Notes under the pieces: generated by a model
What the model was told of the DNA's origin: nothing
Database searches by the model: none
What the model saw: the letters and a program-made list of their open reading frames with translations, nothing else
Shown here: positions 51,733-61,157 of the stretch, in pieces
Numbering within the stretch: the first letter of the stretch is position 1
How the letters are laid out: every line of letters begins with the position of its first letter
Assembly (NCBI GenBank): GCA_036677685.1
Contig: JAVBWA010000043.1
Span: 86,444-150,443 of the forward strand
From: JAQUBU01 sp036677685
Lineage (GTDB): Bacteria; Bacillota; Syntrophomonadia; Syntrophomonadales; Syntrophomonadaceae
Length of the DNA: 64,000 nucleotides
Reading direction: 5' to 3'
Made by a program: the position numbers and the translations under genes

Positions 51733-52326
51733 TTGAGATTAGCCCGCCCGCTGGAGAATCTTATTGACCAACTGCTGATTTTGCCGACTATTGGTCCTAA
51801 AACCGCACAGCGACTGGCTCTTTTTATACTGAAACTACCGGCCGAAGAAGCCCGGCAGCTTGCTCAGGCTATTGTCGATTGCCGCGAGAAGGTATTTCCC
51901 TGTCCCCGTTGCGGGTATCTTACCGATGTTGACCCCTGCATAATCTGTCGTGATGAGAGCAGGGACTCCAGCCTGCTCTGTGTAGCCGAAGAAGCCAGTG
52001 ATATTATAGCCATGGAGCGTACCGGTTTTAGGGGGCGCTATTTTGTGTTGAACAAGAATTTCAATCTCATGGAAGACCGGGGGCTGGAAGAAATTAATCT
52101 TAAACCCTTTATTGAAAGACTGCAGTCCGGGGAGGTAAAAGAGGTAGTCTTGGCCCTTAACCCGGATATTGACGGAGAAATATTATCACGCTACCTGGCC
52201 AAAATAATTATCGAGCATCAAATCAAGGTAACCCGCCTGGCCCATGGGTTGCCGGTAGGCGGAGATATAGAGTTTGCTGATGAGCTGACCTTAAGGAGGG
52301 CATTGGAAGGCCGTAAAGAATTTTAA
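51733..52326 (+). CDS. recR: Recombination mediator RecR
   Basis: 197 residues from TTG 51733 (GGAGG seven bases upstream). It has the helix-hairpin-helix LILPTIGPKTAQRLAL, the C4 zinc finger CPRCGYLTDVDPCIIC and the Toprim segment SLLCVAEEASDIIAMERT. It loads RecA through RecFOR in gap repair. Length is standard (about 198). Confidence 0.96.
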   Translation: MRLARPLENLIDQLLILPTIGPKTAQRLALFILKLPAEEARQLAQAIVDCREKVFPCPRCGYLTDVDPCIICRDESRDSSLLCVAEEASDIIAMERTGFRGRYFVLNKNFNLMEDRGLEEINLKPFIERLQSGEVKEVVLALNPDIDGEILSRYLAKIIIEHQIKVTRLAHGLPVGGDIEFADELTLRRALEGRKEF

Positions 52327-52336
52327 CATAAAAGAC

Positions 52337-52395
52337 AACCTCCAGGCATAATTATGCTGTAAAAATACAGTGATAATTTTCCAGGGGGTTTTTTT
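52337..52395 (+). terminator. Terminator or attenuator overlapping the yaaL ribosome site
   Basis: ACCTCC pairs with GGGGGT across an inner stem (AATTATGCTGTA-AAAA-TACAGTGATAATT), followed by TTTTTTT. The 3' arm (GGGGG) is also the ribosome site of the gene at 52396, and the ATG follows the T-run directly. So folding would both terminate and hide that site. Confidence 0.6.
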
Positions 52396-52650
52396 ATGAG
52401 GCTTGGTGCGAAGCTATGGAGTCTGGTATGTGATCATATGCTTTTACAGGATGATATAACTTCCAGCGTAGATATGTCTGATGAAGCAATGCTCCAAGAA
52501 GCCTATCGGGAAATGATGGAAGCCGAGAATTTATTTTCACGGGTCGAAGATGACGAGATGATTGATTATGCAGTATTAAATTTAAATGCTGCCCAAAAAA
52601 GGTATAATTATGTTCTCAAGCAAATTAGGAATCGAGAAGTAAAGGGGTGA
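52396..52650 (+). CDS. yaaL: DUF2508 family protein (YaaL-like)
   Basis: 84 residues, helical, with SDEAMLQEAYREMMEAENLFSRV and DYAVLNLNAAQKRYNYVLKQ, which are the DUF2508 traits. Position between recR and bofA is conserved in spore-forming Bacillota. No function is known. Confidence 0.87.
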   Translation: MRLGAKLWSLVCDHMLLQDDITSSVDMSDEAMLQEAYREMMEAENLFSRVEDDEMIDYAVLNLNAAQKRYNYVLKQIRNREVKG

Positions 52651-52657
52651 GAGAATC

Positions 52658-52921
52658 ATGGCAATAGCAAACATAATAATAGCCGCCTTGATGCTACTGG
52701 TTGTTTTGTATATTATAATTCAGGTTTTTTTGAAGCCGGTCAAACTGGTTTGGAAGCTGCTTATGAATTCAATCGTAGGTATTATATTATTGCTGCTCAG
52801 CAACTACATCGGCGCTTATTTTGCCTTTGCGCTTCCTATTAACATTATTACGGTATTAATTGCAGGATTTTTAGGAATACCCGGGATCATCCTTTTGGCA
52901 TGTTTTCAGATACTCATTTAA
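52658..52921 (+). CDS. bofA: Inhibitor of pro-sigma-K processing BofA
   Basis: 87 residues with two to three membrane segments and the family text KPVKLVWKLLMNSIVGIILLL and GIPGIILLACFQ. In Bacillus BofA holds the SpoIVFB protease inactive. Its presence supports an endospore-forming ancestry. It lies seven bases after yaaL. Confidence 0.92.
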   Translation: MAIANIIIAALMLLVVLYIIIQVFLKPVKLVWKLLMNSIVGIILLLLSNYIGAYFAFALPINIITVLIAGFLGIPGIILLACFQILI

Positions 52922-52933
52922 GTTAACAGGTCT

Positions 52934-53632
52934 TTAACGCGGATGGGGATAAATAATATATAATGCAATTAGAACAGCGACAAGACAACTTACACTGATT
53001 AACAGCGAAATATAATTTGTCTTTTTGTTTATTCCCGGCCCGACGTTTTCTTTTTTAATAATCCCGCCCTTGCGGATGATGTCCCATGGCCCAACTACGG
53101 GGAGGTTCAACCCGGTTTCCAGTACACGGGTGATTTCCTCCACGTCATCATCACTCAAATATAATGTGCCCGATCTTACCCTGCCTCCGTTTTTATTCCA
53201 GAAATTCAGGTGAAAAGACCTCCTGCCCCTGCTGGAATGGCGTTCCAGGTAATATCCTTGCAATTCACCCACAGGAATGGTGATTGAGGTTGCGCTTACC
53301 CCCATATTGACAAATAGATAGTCATCGGTAATTATGACCTGATTATACTTGATGACTTTAAACAGAATAACGGCAAAAGGAAGGCAAAAACCTAATGCAC
53401 ACACCATAGCTACAAGCTCATTGGAGGATGAAGAAGACCAATTTCCTGAAAGGGTGTGCAACAGGTACGGTAAAGCCAAAAACAAACCCAATATCAAAGA
53501 GCACACTATGAGAATAAAATTAAGTCTATATTCATATTCACTGGCTGCAGCTCTAAACAAAATCGGGTTACCGCCATCTGTTTTGCCTGACTGGCAGTTG
53601 ACGGAATCTATGCTGTCAGTGCTGTTTTTCAT
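52934..53632 (-). CDS. Membrane protein with a small cytoplasmic beta domain, unknown
   Basis: 232 residues from ATG 53632 (GGGAGGG eight bases upstream). Membrane segments at about 37-58, 73-92 and 208-228. The middle (TDDYLFVNMGVSATSITIPVGELQGYYLERH) is like a PH-type beta domain, which is tentative. It follows the giant SBBP gene by 23 bases on the same strand. I do not recognise the family. Confidence 0.6.
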   Translation of the reverse strand: MKNSTDSIDSVNCQSGKTDGGNPILFRAAASEYEYRLNFILIVCSLILGLFLALPYLLHTLSGNWSSSSSNELVAMVCALGFCLPFAVILFKVIKYNQVIITDDYLFVNMGVSATSITIPVGELQGYYLERHSSRGRRSFHLNFWNKNGGRVRSGTLYLSDDDVEEITRVLETGLNLPVVGPWDIIRKGGIIKKENVGPGINKKTNYISLLISVSCLVAVLIALYIIYPHPR

Positions 53633-53655
53633 TCAGAACTTCCCTCCCTATATTT

Positions 53656-56600
53656 CTAATTTTGAACAGACTCCAGATACGATGCAAGGTATACTCTGTG
53701 CTGCACGTCATCATAATCAACTTTGAATCCCAGAATTTCACTTAAAAACCGAAGTGGCAGAAAAGTACGCCCCGGTGGCAAAATGATAGGCGCACAGTCA
53801 GTTTTCAAAATATTACCATCAACACGGACTGTGGTTAGCCCGGGGGTCATAACAATTTCATGTTCTCCCCGGTTTATTACTACCGTTCGTGAATCTTCAA
53901 TCCACTTCACGGAAGCTCCTAATGCCTCGCTTATAAAGCGCACCGGCACCATCGTCCGATTTGAGGAACTGTCTATATAGGGCCGGGCGTCAAGCTGAAC
54001 ATTTTCCTTGTTTATCCGGGCTTCACAATCATCGATAGTAAGGCTGATAAAATTAGCAGCAGTGTTAAAAACAGCCATTAGGGATAGTTTATTTGTTGTG
54101 GTTAGAACATAAGCTGCTGTGCTGCCATCCGTAGCATAGATTAAGGTAGTCTCCAGAGGAACCCATCCGCTGCCGTCATGATAGCATACGGTGACTGGTT
54201 CATTTCTTTGATTCACTAGATCATCAAGCTTAAATTTGATGTTTATCTGCTTATCATCCAGGCTGCCGCTGCTTGAAACAGCATAGACCGCACTGCTTAG
54301 CCTTGGCAACAGGTTATCCGCGATAATCTTTTTATGCTCCTGTTCCTCCATCTGCCGAATCTTAAACTCCAGATCTTCTGCAAGGGTCCCGGCCGGTATT
54401 TCTATGTACAGGCCATTCAGGCTCAGTGATCCCCCGGTAAGGGCATGAATAGTCTTAGTGATCGACAGTTTTTTGCTGGTCCTGTCACTGCCTCCACCTC
54501 CGGAGTTATCGCTATTATTGGAAGCAGATGAAACTATGATAGTCCCTTTTAGTTCGGGGTTATCGGCCGAATAACTGTAAGCATAAGTTCCCGGCGCATC
54601 AAAGCGATACCGGTAAAAGGTCAGCGGGGTCAGCATGCCGGAGTCAAAGCCCCGTATATTCCCGTCCGGATCAATATCGCTTAATATATGAATTACCGGA
54701 TCTGCCTGCCAGGCCAGCACCTGGGCCGGAGTTGCGCTGTCGCCTCCGGTGGCAATCCATTCAACAATAGTACCCCCCTTAACCATTAAAGAACTGCCGT
54801 CACTGTCATCTTCCCGTTTAAGGCCCAGGGGGCTGACATAAATCCGCTCGTAAACAGACGCGGCCACACTGCCGGGGTCCGGGGTATAAGGCACATTCTG
54901 GTGCACAATCTCGCTTATTACCTGGATATCCCGGCTGCGCCAGGCCTGATAGCTATCCGGGTTCTGTACTGCCAGATAATACTTGCCGGGCGGAGTAAAG
55001 AAGGCAAAATAGCCATCATTACCAACTGTCTGGGGATTTACCTGCTTGTTGTAAAGTTCTGCCGGCCATTGCATCCAGGATTGATTCGCTTCATCATAAG
55101 CCATACAGGTGACTTGCGCTCCCGGGACTACACTGGCCAGGCCCTGTTTTACGTTATAGACATAACCATCCGGGTCGATCAGGACCACTCCTCCAGATTC
55201 CTTTTCTTTACCGCTTTCTTCTCCTTTTTCGCAGTCGACTACTATTATTACATCGTGGGCATATTTGATATTAAAGGTATAATAATGTCCGGTGTGGCCG
55301 GATGGCTGGTATTCGATGCCATCCGCGATTACTTTGACCTCCCGGGGATTATCGCAGCATACGTAAAGATGCAGGGCCGAATTCCAGAAACCGAATTTCC
55401 CGGGAATCTGCCAGCCGGTTGTACTTGGCTTTCCGTTGGAATTGCTCCTGAATTTAAAGGAGTACTTTTTACCTCCTATCGTTCCGTCCCAGTACGATCG
55501 CTGGGGGCACCAGCAATGGGAAGGCTCGCTGAGTCCAACTGCTGCCGAAGGACCACTCTCAATTCCATTTACAACCTGAGTGCAATAGAAAGATAGCCGG
55601 GCACGGTTGTTCTGGGTACTGTGCTGATTGTCCGGAATGGAACCTAAAAACGCCCCCTGATCGTCAGCGACTGTATTGCTTGCCGGTATCAGTTCTTTGG
55701 TCAGGGCATTATAGAAGCGTATTTGAGCACCGGGAATCGCATAACCTCCTACTGCGAATCCCTTACTCAGATGACACATCTCTCCGCTTTCCGGCGTGCT
55801 GACAGCCGGCGCCGGCATATCCAGTTTATAGGTGTGGGCAAACGCATTTTCATACCAGGTATCTGCGCCGGCAAGCCTGAACCTGACCCGGGTATCCACC
55901 TGAACATCCTGCCCAAATGGAAATTCGCTCGCCGGACAAGAAAGGACAGTCAATACTTCACCTTTTCTTCCGGGATAAAATGGCCCGGTAGATTGGCGGG
56001 TCACCTTCGCGCCGTTCTCAGTACTTATCTCTGCGGTCATGTCCGGGTATGTTAAATTCGCAAAATTTTTATAGGCCTTAAGATAAGAAAAGTTTTCAGT
56101 TAATACATAGTTTTCAATACCAGGAGGCATAGGATTAGTATTCTGGTATTTATAATAAGTTGTAAAATTCTGCTGCACCAGGCCTTTGCTAGGATCATAG
56201 GCAAGTCTGCCTTCCTTTTGAACAGCCATCTCCACCAGGTGTATTTTTATTATCCTGCTGTTGTCATCCTTGTTAACCTCATGAAGTTCATATTCATATT
56301 CACTGTATTCCGGAGCATAAGCAGTTTCAACATTTATGATAATATCGCTAAGCGCTTCTCCTTCGCTTACAGGACCAAATTCCAGGTACAGCTTGGTAAC
56401 ATTGAATGCCGAAAACCCGTTATTTGGCAAATATCCATTGGAAACCGGTGATATGTAAGGCACCTTCCATTCACAGACGGTGTCTCCGGTAATATTAGCT
56501 CCCGTATTTTGCTCTTCTGTTTCTATTTTGGCTATCTTTACCTTACCCGGAGCACCACCGTTTACACTAACCTTTACGTCCATAGGGCTCAGATTCCAGT

Positions 56601-59600
56601 TGCTTTTATTGATTATTGTTACTTCCACTGGCAGGGTTTGTTTTCCTTGCCCTCTGTTGATTATTTCGTTCATCTCATTGCTTTTTACATGACGATCCGG
56701 TCTGACAATACTGGTGACCGCAGTTTGAACGCGTTTAAGCTCTGGATGTCCTTCTACACTGAGGGTGGCGGCGGCCTCAATCTTATAGTCATTATTATCG
56801 TTCCAGGAGCTTACTTTAAAAACCAACTCGACATATAGAGAGGAATCCGGTTGCAGCTGGGCGGTATCTGTCCAGGATACGGTACCTCCAGATTCGCTGG
56901 CCAACCCCCGGTGATTCTGGTATAAATCCATGCTGAGGTAAGATTTATAAGCCAGACCTTGAGGCACCGGAAAAGAGATATTTGTTTTTATAGGCATGCC
57001 TCCGGTATTATATATAAAACACCGGTAGATTAAATCATTATTGTCCCGGCCGGTTTCTTTATCGTACCTTAGGTAAAAGGTGCAGTTGTACTGCTCGCCA
57101 AAACTAACCTGTTTTTCATTGTTTTCAGCATTGCGGTCAGGGGTTGAGGTCAGTACCTTAATCAGGCTGCTCATTACATTATCCGGAGTTTGATTCTCTT
57201 TGAGTTTGGTTTCAACCTTGTAATCATCCCCGGATTGTCCGGACTGGTAACCGGATTCCAACGTGGTCATAGACCAGCTTACGCTGTGAGTTAGGGGATC
57301 ATAAGTATAACCTTCGGGTTGAGCCGATACAAAGTCCAACTGAGCAGGTAAAAAGTTACTTACGGTGACATTGGCTGCGGATGTGGGGCCGTAGTTGCCG
57401 AAGGTAATGGCATGCAGCCACTGGTTTTCTCCGCTGGCGGTGTTCTGGATATCGGCCCAGACATCACACTCCGTCTCCCCGGTCTGTCCGCCGGAGCCAA
57501 TGGCAGCATTTACCGATGGAGCCTGGTTATTATCAGCATTGCTGTCAGTGGTACCGCTCAGACTCACGGAGGACAGCATCTCCAGAGTGCCGGTGAATGA
57601 ATCTCTGGTGGTAATGTTCAAAACGGCCTGCCTTTGCTGTCCGGCAGAGAGGTTGTTCATAAAAAGGGTAACATGGTTGGCTTCAATAGAGTAGCTGTCC
57701 CCGCCCGCTGTAGTTACCGTAATGTTATCAACAGCATCGGCAGGGTTTATTACCGTATCCACCCTTCCTACAGCCGGTTCCCCCGGTCCGTTGTTCCGGA
57801 CGGCTATTCGCAGCGGAACCGTATCTCCGGAAGCGTACTCTCCCCCTTCTGTTTCCTGGCTAATAGAAAGATCGGTGCTGACTGCCTCCTGCAATTGAGC
57901 ATCCAGGACAGCGATAAAACCATCGTATGCAGGGACCTCCGGGCTGCCGCCTTCATTGAGCTCGTTATCATAAGCAAAATCATTAACCGGAAAATCCGGA
58001 GAATTGGTGTAACCGGCGGCATAGACCCTGCCGCTGCCATCAAAATCCAGGTCCAATATTCTGGTTCTCTTATACTGGTTACCCAGGTAAATGGTATTCC
58101 CCTCCTGTTCCAATCCAGGGTCCATGCACACGATATAACCGGTTGTGCAATTATCGGCTGCAGCGGCGCTGCCGGCAACATACAGATTGCCATTGGCCAG
58201 GCCCAATGCAAACACTTCGGGAGGCAGACTAAAACCCCCCGTGATCCATTCATTTTGATAGCTCAGCTCCGATGAAAAGCGGCGGATTCTTTCATACCAG
58301 GACGATTCCGAATTAATCCGCCAAGCAATATACAGGTCTCCTGAAGGTCCTATAGTCATGGCATTACACCAAACGCTGGGACTCCAAAGTTCGTCAGGTC
58401 TGAAATAGCTTGAGGCCTTCAATTCTGAAAGGTCCGGGTTAAATTTTCCCACCCCGGCATATGAATTAAGAGAATTGCTGCGAAAATTTCCGGCGATATA
58501 AATATCGCCGCTGGGATCGGTTGCCAGTGCTACTCCCTGATCAGCCTGTTTATCACCAAGATAGCTGAAATAGGTAGCCGCTTTAAGGTTTTCCAGATTA
58601 TCCGAGAAGGATGCAATGAATACATCCGTATAAGTATCCGAAACCTCTCCATCATTGTTATAAACAGTATCATAGCCGTAAACAGCTCCCGTGACGCTGG
58701 CTTTCATGGGCAGGTCGCTGGAACCGGTGGTGCCGCCTATGTATATATCATGATTATTGCCGGTTACAAGCGAGATGGAAGAATCTTCGCCACTGCCTCC
58801 ATAATATGTGGAAGCAGTAAGGGCTGTCAGATCAGAACTCAGGCAGCAGATAAAGGCATCCCGGCTGCCCTCCAGGTCACGGTCATAGGCATTTGCGGTA
58901 ACCGGAAAATTACTCGATTTGGTTTCACCGCTGATTATAATACTGTCATTTTCGGTGATTAATATCTTTTTTGCTGTTTCGTCATCATCCCCGCCGATAA
59001 ATGCGGCCGACAACAGGGTGCTAAGGTCCGAATTGAACCGGGCCACGAAAGCATCCAGGCCGCTCTGATAGGAACTCGCATTGGAAACAGGAAAATCCAC
59101 TGAATCAGTATTACCAGTAACATATACGCTGCCGGAGGAATCCAGAGCGATGCTGTATATGGCTTCATTATTGCTGCCGCCCAGAAAAGTAGAAATAAGC
59201 ACCGGGTCGATTATTAATTCCCGGGTAGGATCATAAGCGGTTACGGAAAAGCCGTAGCAGTTATCAGACAGAATCCGGTAGCTAACCTTGACCGCCTGTT
59301 TTTGCCCGTCGAGGTACTGATAGGCGTGGGGAGTACTCATTTCCAGATTTCCATGAGGAGTTTTTATTATCAATGTCCCTGAACTGCCAACCTCAAAATC
59401 GCCGCCGCTAAGATTAAGACTGATCTGGTTGACGTCTCCACCCGGAGCTATATGAAAAAACTTTTCCACCAGGCCGCTCCGGTTGTGAAGTTCCATGCTT
59501 ATCCCGGGATAAATATTGTTTATTATTATTTTCTGATAAGCGGCTATCCCCGATCTCCAATTATCCGGATTTTTGCCGCTAAAGTAGTTGATGGCGGCAT

Positions 59601-59958
59601 TAATCTTCTCTTCTCCGCAGGGGGGGTCCGGATTACCATCTCCAATCTTTTCCCTCACTACAACTGACGGAGAGCCTTCCCCTTCCTTCCGGGATATCGA
59701 ATAGACAATCTCGCCCGCACGGGTAATATATACACTCCCCTGGCTGCTAAGTGTATAAAACGCTGCTGCTTCCGGCAACTGCCCTTCATTAGCTATAAAC
59801 GGAAGAGATATAATACCGGAGTAACCGCCAGACTCGTAATTCTCCCCGGCCTGGCATAATCCGGGGTTAAACAGGGTGAACCACAATACAGTTGCCATCA
59901 GAAAAAATAATGGACCGCAGTATTTGCTTCCTCTTTTTGGATGGGATAGCAAAGGCAT
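53656..59958 (-). CDS. Giant exported SBBP-propeller / DUF11 / stalk-domain surface protein
   Basis: 2100 residues. A signal segment (about 15-40) is followed by the SBBP-protein N-terminus (FIANEGQLPEAAAFYTLSSQ, INAAINYFSGKNPDNWR) and seven or so propeller blades with LDSSGSVYVTGNTDSVDFP-type text to about 700. DUF11-like Ig modules (NGPGEPAVGRVDTVINP, ANVTVSNFLPAQLDFVSAQP) run to about 1300. A cupredoxin-like segment lies near 1760-1870 (TFYRYRFDAPGTYAYSYSAD, without an obvious full copper-ligand set). It ends with the copper-amine-oxidase N-terminal stalk domain (TMVPVRFISEALGASVKW, TFLPLRFLSEILGF). It is probably a cell-surface protein. The start at ATG 59958 follows AGGAGG very closely; TTG 59952 is an alternative. 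Confidence 0.82.
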   Translation of the reverse strand: MPLLSHPKRGSKYCGPLFFLMATVLWFTLFNPGLCQAGENYESGGYSGIISLPFIANEGQLPEAAAFYTLSSQGSVYITRAGEIVYSISRKEGEGSPSVVVREKIGDGNPDPPCGEEKINAAINYFSGKNPDNWRSGIAAYQKIIINNIYPGISMELHNRSGLVEKFFHIAPGGDVNQISLNLSGGDFEVGSSGTLIIKTPHGNLEMSTPHAYQYLDGQKQAVKVSYRILSDNCYGFSVTAYDPTRELIIDPVLISTFLGGSNNEAIYSIALDSSGSVYVTGNTDSVDFPVSNASSYQSGLDAFVARFNSDLSTLLSAAFIGGDDDETAKKILITENDSIIISGETKSSNFPVTANAYDRDLEGSRDAFICCLSSDLTALTASTYYGGSGEDSSISLVTGNNHDIYIGGTTGSSDLPMKASVTGAVYGYDTVYNNDGEVSDTYTDVFIASFSDNLENLKAATYFSYLGDKQADQGVALATDPSGDIYIAGNFRSNSLNSYAGVGKFNPDLSELKASSYFRPDELWSPSVWCNAMTIGPSGDLYIAWRINSESSWYERIRRFSSELSYQNEWITGGFSLPPEVFALGLANGNLYVAGSAAAADNCTTGYIVCMDPGLEQEGNTIYLGNQYKRTRILDLDFDGSGRVYAAGYTNSPDFPVNDFAYDNELNEGGSPEVPAYDGFIAVLDAQLQEAVSTDLSISQETEGGEYASGDTVPLRIAVRNNGPGEPAVGRVDTVINPADAVDNITVTTAGGDSYSIEANHVTLFMNNLSAGQQRQAVLNITTRDSFTGTLEMLSSVSLSGTTDSNADNNQAPSVNAAIGSGGQTGETECDVWADIQNTASGENQWLHAITFGNYGPTSAANVTVSNFLPAQLDFVSAQPEGYTYDPLTHSVSWSMTTLESGYQSGQSGDDYKVETKLKENQTPDNVMSSLIKVLTSTPDRNAENNEKQVSFGEQYNCTFYLRYDKETGRDNNDLIYRCFIYNTGGMPIKTNISFPVPQGLAYKSYLSMDLYQNHRGLASESGGTVSWTDTAQLQPDSSLYVELVFKVSSWNDNNDYKIEAAATLSVEGHPELKRVQTAVTSIVRPDRHVKSNEMNEIINRGQGKQTLPVEVTIINKSNWNLSPMDVKVSVNGGAPGKVKIAKIETEEQNTGANITGDTVCEWKVPYISPVSNGYLPNNGFSAFNVTKLYLEFGPVSEGEALSDIIINVETAYAPEYSEYEYELHEVNKDDNSRIIKIHLVEMAVQKEGRLAYDPSKGLVQQNFTTYYKYQNTNPMPPGIENYVLTENFSYLKAYKNFANLTYPDMTAEISTENGAKVTRQSTGPFYPGRKGEVLTVLSCPASEFPFGQDVQVDTRVRFRLAGADTWYENAFAHTYKLDMPAPAVSTPESGEMCHLSKGFAVGGYAIPGAQIRFYNALTKELIPASNTVADDQGAFLGSIPDNQHSTQNNRARLSFYCTQVVNGIESGPSAAVGLSEPSHCWCPQRSYWDGTIGGKKYSFKFRSNSNGKPSTTGWQIPGKFGFWNSALHLYVCCDNPREVKVIADGIEYQPSGHTGHYYTFNIKYAHDVIIVVDCEKGEESGKEKESGGVVLIDPDGYVYNVKQGLASVVPGAQVTCMAYDEANQSWMQWPAELYNKQVNPQTVGNDGYFAFFTPPGKYYLAVQNPDSYQAWRSRDIQVISEIVHQNVPYTPDPGSVAASVYERIYVSPLGLKREDDSDGSSLMVKGGTIVEWIATGGDSATPAQVLAWQADPVIHILSDIDPDGNIRGFDSGMLTPLTFYRYRFDAPGTYAYSYSADNPELKGTIIVSSASNNSDNSGGGGSDRTSKKLSITKTIHALTGGSLSLNGLYIEIPAGTLAEDLEFKIRQMEEQEHKKIIADNLLPRLSSAVYAVSSSGSLDDKQINIKFKLDDLVNQRNEPVTVCYHDGSGWVPLETTLIYATDGSTAAYVLTTTNKLSLMAVFNTAANFISLTIDDCEARINKENVQLDARPYIDSSSNRTMVPVRFISEALGASVKWIEDSRTVVINRGEHEIVMTPGLTTVRVDGNILKTDCAPIILPPGRTFLPLRFLSEILGFKVDYDDVQHRVYLASYLESVQN

Positions 59959-60025
59959 TCCTCCTTATCTTTGTTTTCTAAATCTGTTGTAACCATAGAA
60001 TAGATTTTACCGAATAGGAATATTC

Positions 60026-60087
60026 TTTAGGATAGTATGGTGAGGGTAAATCGTTAAATATGCCTATCCTAAAGGGTAGGTATATTT
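60026..60087 (-). promoter_or_regulatory. Inverted repeats upstream of the giant surface protein gene
   Basis: TTTAGGATAG (60026-60035) and CTATCCTAAA (60064-60073) form a perfect 10-bp inverted repeat with a 28-base gap. The second half also pairs with GGGTAGGTATATTT (60074-60087). This looks like a regulator site. No regulator is assigned. Confidence 0.4.
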
Positions 60088-60200
60088 AATAAATCCTTGA
60101 TAATATATGTTTCTTTCCAGTAATAGAGAATAGGGAGATGCGATAATTAAATCTGGCTAACTAAGTTTGTATCATTATCCAGATCCTAATCGAATACATG

Positions 60201-60246
60201 AACTCCGTTTACTATCAGGGTAAGGCTGCAAAGCGGAGTTTTCTTT
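60201..60246 (+). terminator. Orphan terminator-like hairpin between divergent genes
   Basis: AACTCCG (60201-60207) and CGGAGTT (60234-60240) with TTCTTT after. It lies between divergently transcribed genes where no terminator is needed, so it may end a small RNA. Confidence 0.4.
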
Positions 60247-60364
60247 ATATTGATAAAAAACCGACTGATAAGGCAAAATAAAAAAGCATAATTATTAAAA
60301 ACAAAAATAGAGATTTATCACATTGATTAAATTATGAGTAATAATTACGCTTAAAATATTAATA

Positions 60365-60394
60365 TTGACTCACAATTAAGCAATATTTTATACT
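60365..60394 (+). promoter_or_regulatory. Promoter for the P-loop gene and kor operon
   Basis: TTGACT (60365-60370), 18-base spacer, TATACT (60389-60394). The transcript would start only about 20 bases before the gene. Confidence 0.6.
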
Positions 60395-60416
60395 ATATAA
60401 ATGAAACCACAAGGAG

Positions 60417-61097
60417 GTGGTTGTTTTTTTAGGAAAAGAACCAGGCCGAATAATAGAGGCATATGTAGGCGAATATGCGAGCGGTAAAAGCGAAATAGCT
60501 ATAAATCGGGCTCTGGAGCTTAAAAATCAGGGGCACAAAGTAACACTGGTTGACTTGGACACGGTAGAGCCCTTTTATACATTAAGACCGATTAAAAAAG
60601 CCCTGGAGGAAGAGGGACTAAACATAATTGCTTTTTCCAGGAGCGATTCCTTTGGTCTTGGGGAAACCGGAGCCATGCTTAATCCTCGGGCCAGATGGGC
60701 ATTGCTAAACGAAGGAGATATTATTTTAGACATCGGTTATGGAGTATCTGGAGCCCAGATGTTAAATTTGGTGGAAGGTGCTGGTGAATCTCCAGATTTG
60801 CAGATTTTTGCGGTTGTTAACTATTCCCGTCCTATGACCGGCACCAGGCAGCGCATCAAGGATTATATCGAGCAGTTGGGCCGAGTCGATGCTATTGTCG
60901 CCAATACTCATTTAGGAGATGAAAGTACCTGGCCTTTAGTTTTGGATGGCAACCGGGAAATATGCATCGCAGCCAAGGAAATGAAGATACCAGTTGCGTA
61001 CATGACGGTTGATGAAAAATTGAGGCATACAAAGGAAGAGGATTTATACTTACCCGTAAAATTTCTAAAACGCCATATGCCATCAGCCATTTGGTAA
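60417..61097 (+). CDS. P-loop NTPase-like protein upstream of the 2-oxoacid oxidoreductase
   Basis: About 226 residues. An atypical P-loop VGEYASGKSEIAI and a later VTLVDLDTVEPFYTLRP segment resemble MinD/ParA-like or ArsA-like ATPases. FGLGETGAMLNPRARWALLN and VDAIVANTHLGDEST are also visible. The start is unclear: GTG 60417 lies inside the AAGGAGG ribosome site and no other standard start is in frame for a long way; a T7 run at 60424-60430 follows. It is 60 bases before korA and may act in its maturation; this is inference. Confidence 0.65.
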   Translation: MVVFLGKEPGRIIEAYVGEYASGKSEIAINRALELKNQGHKVTLVDLDTVEPFYTLRPIKKALEEEGLNIIAFSRSDSFGLGETGAMLNPRARWALLNEGDIILDIGYGVSGAQMLNLVEGAGESPDLQIFAVVNYSRPMTGTRQRIKDYIEQLGRVDAIVANTHLGDESTWPLVLDGNREICIAAKEMKIPVAYMTVDEKLRHTKEEDLYLPVKFLKRHMPSAIW

Positions 61098-61157
61098 AAC
61101 AATTATTCAGCTTATTTAAGTTTTCAATCCAATTATATGGGAGGTGCACAAATATTT

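Noticed and set aside
54901..55596. 231-residue plus-strand frame opposite the giant surface gene, and the 213-residue frame at 57634-58275
   Set aside because: Both are antisense shadows. The minus-strand gene has continuous domain matches through them.
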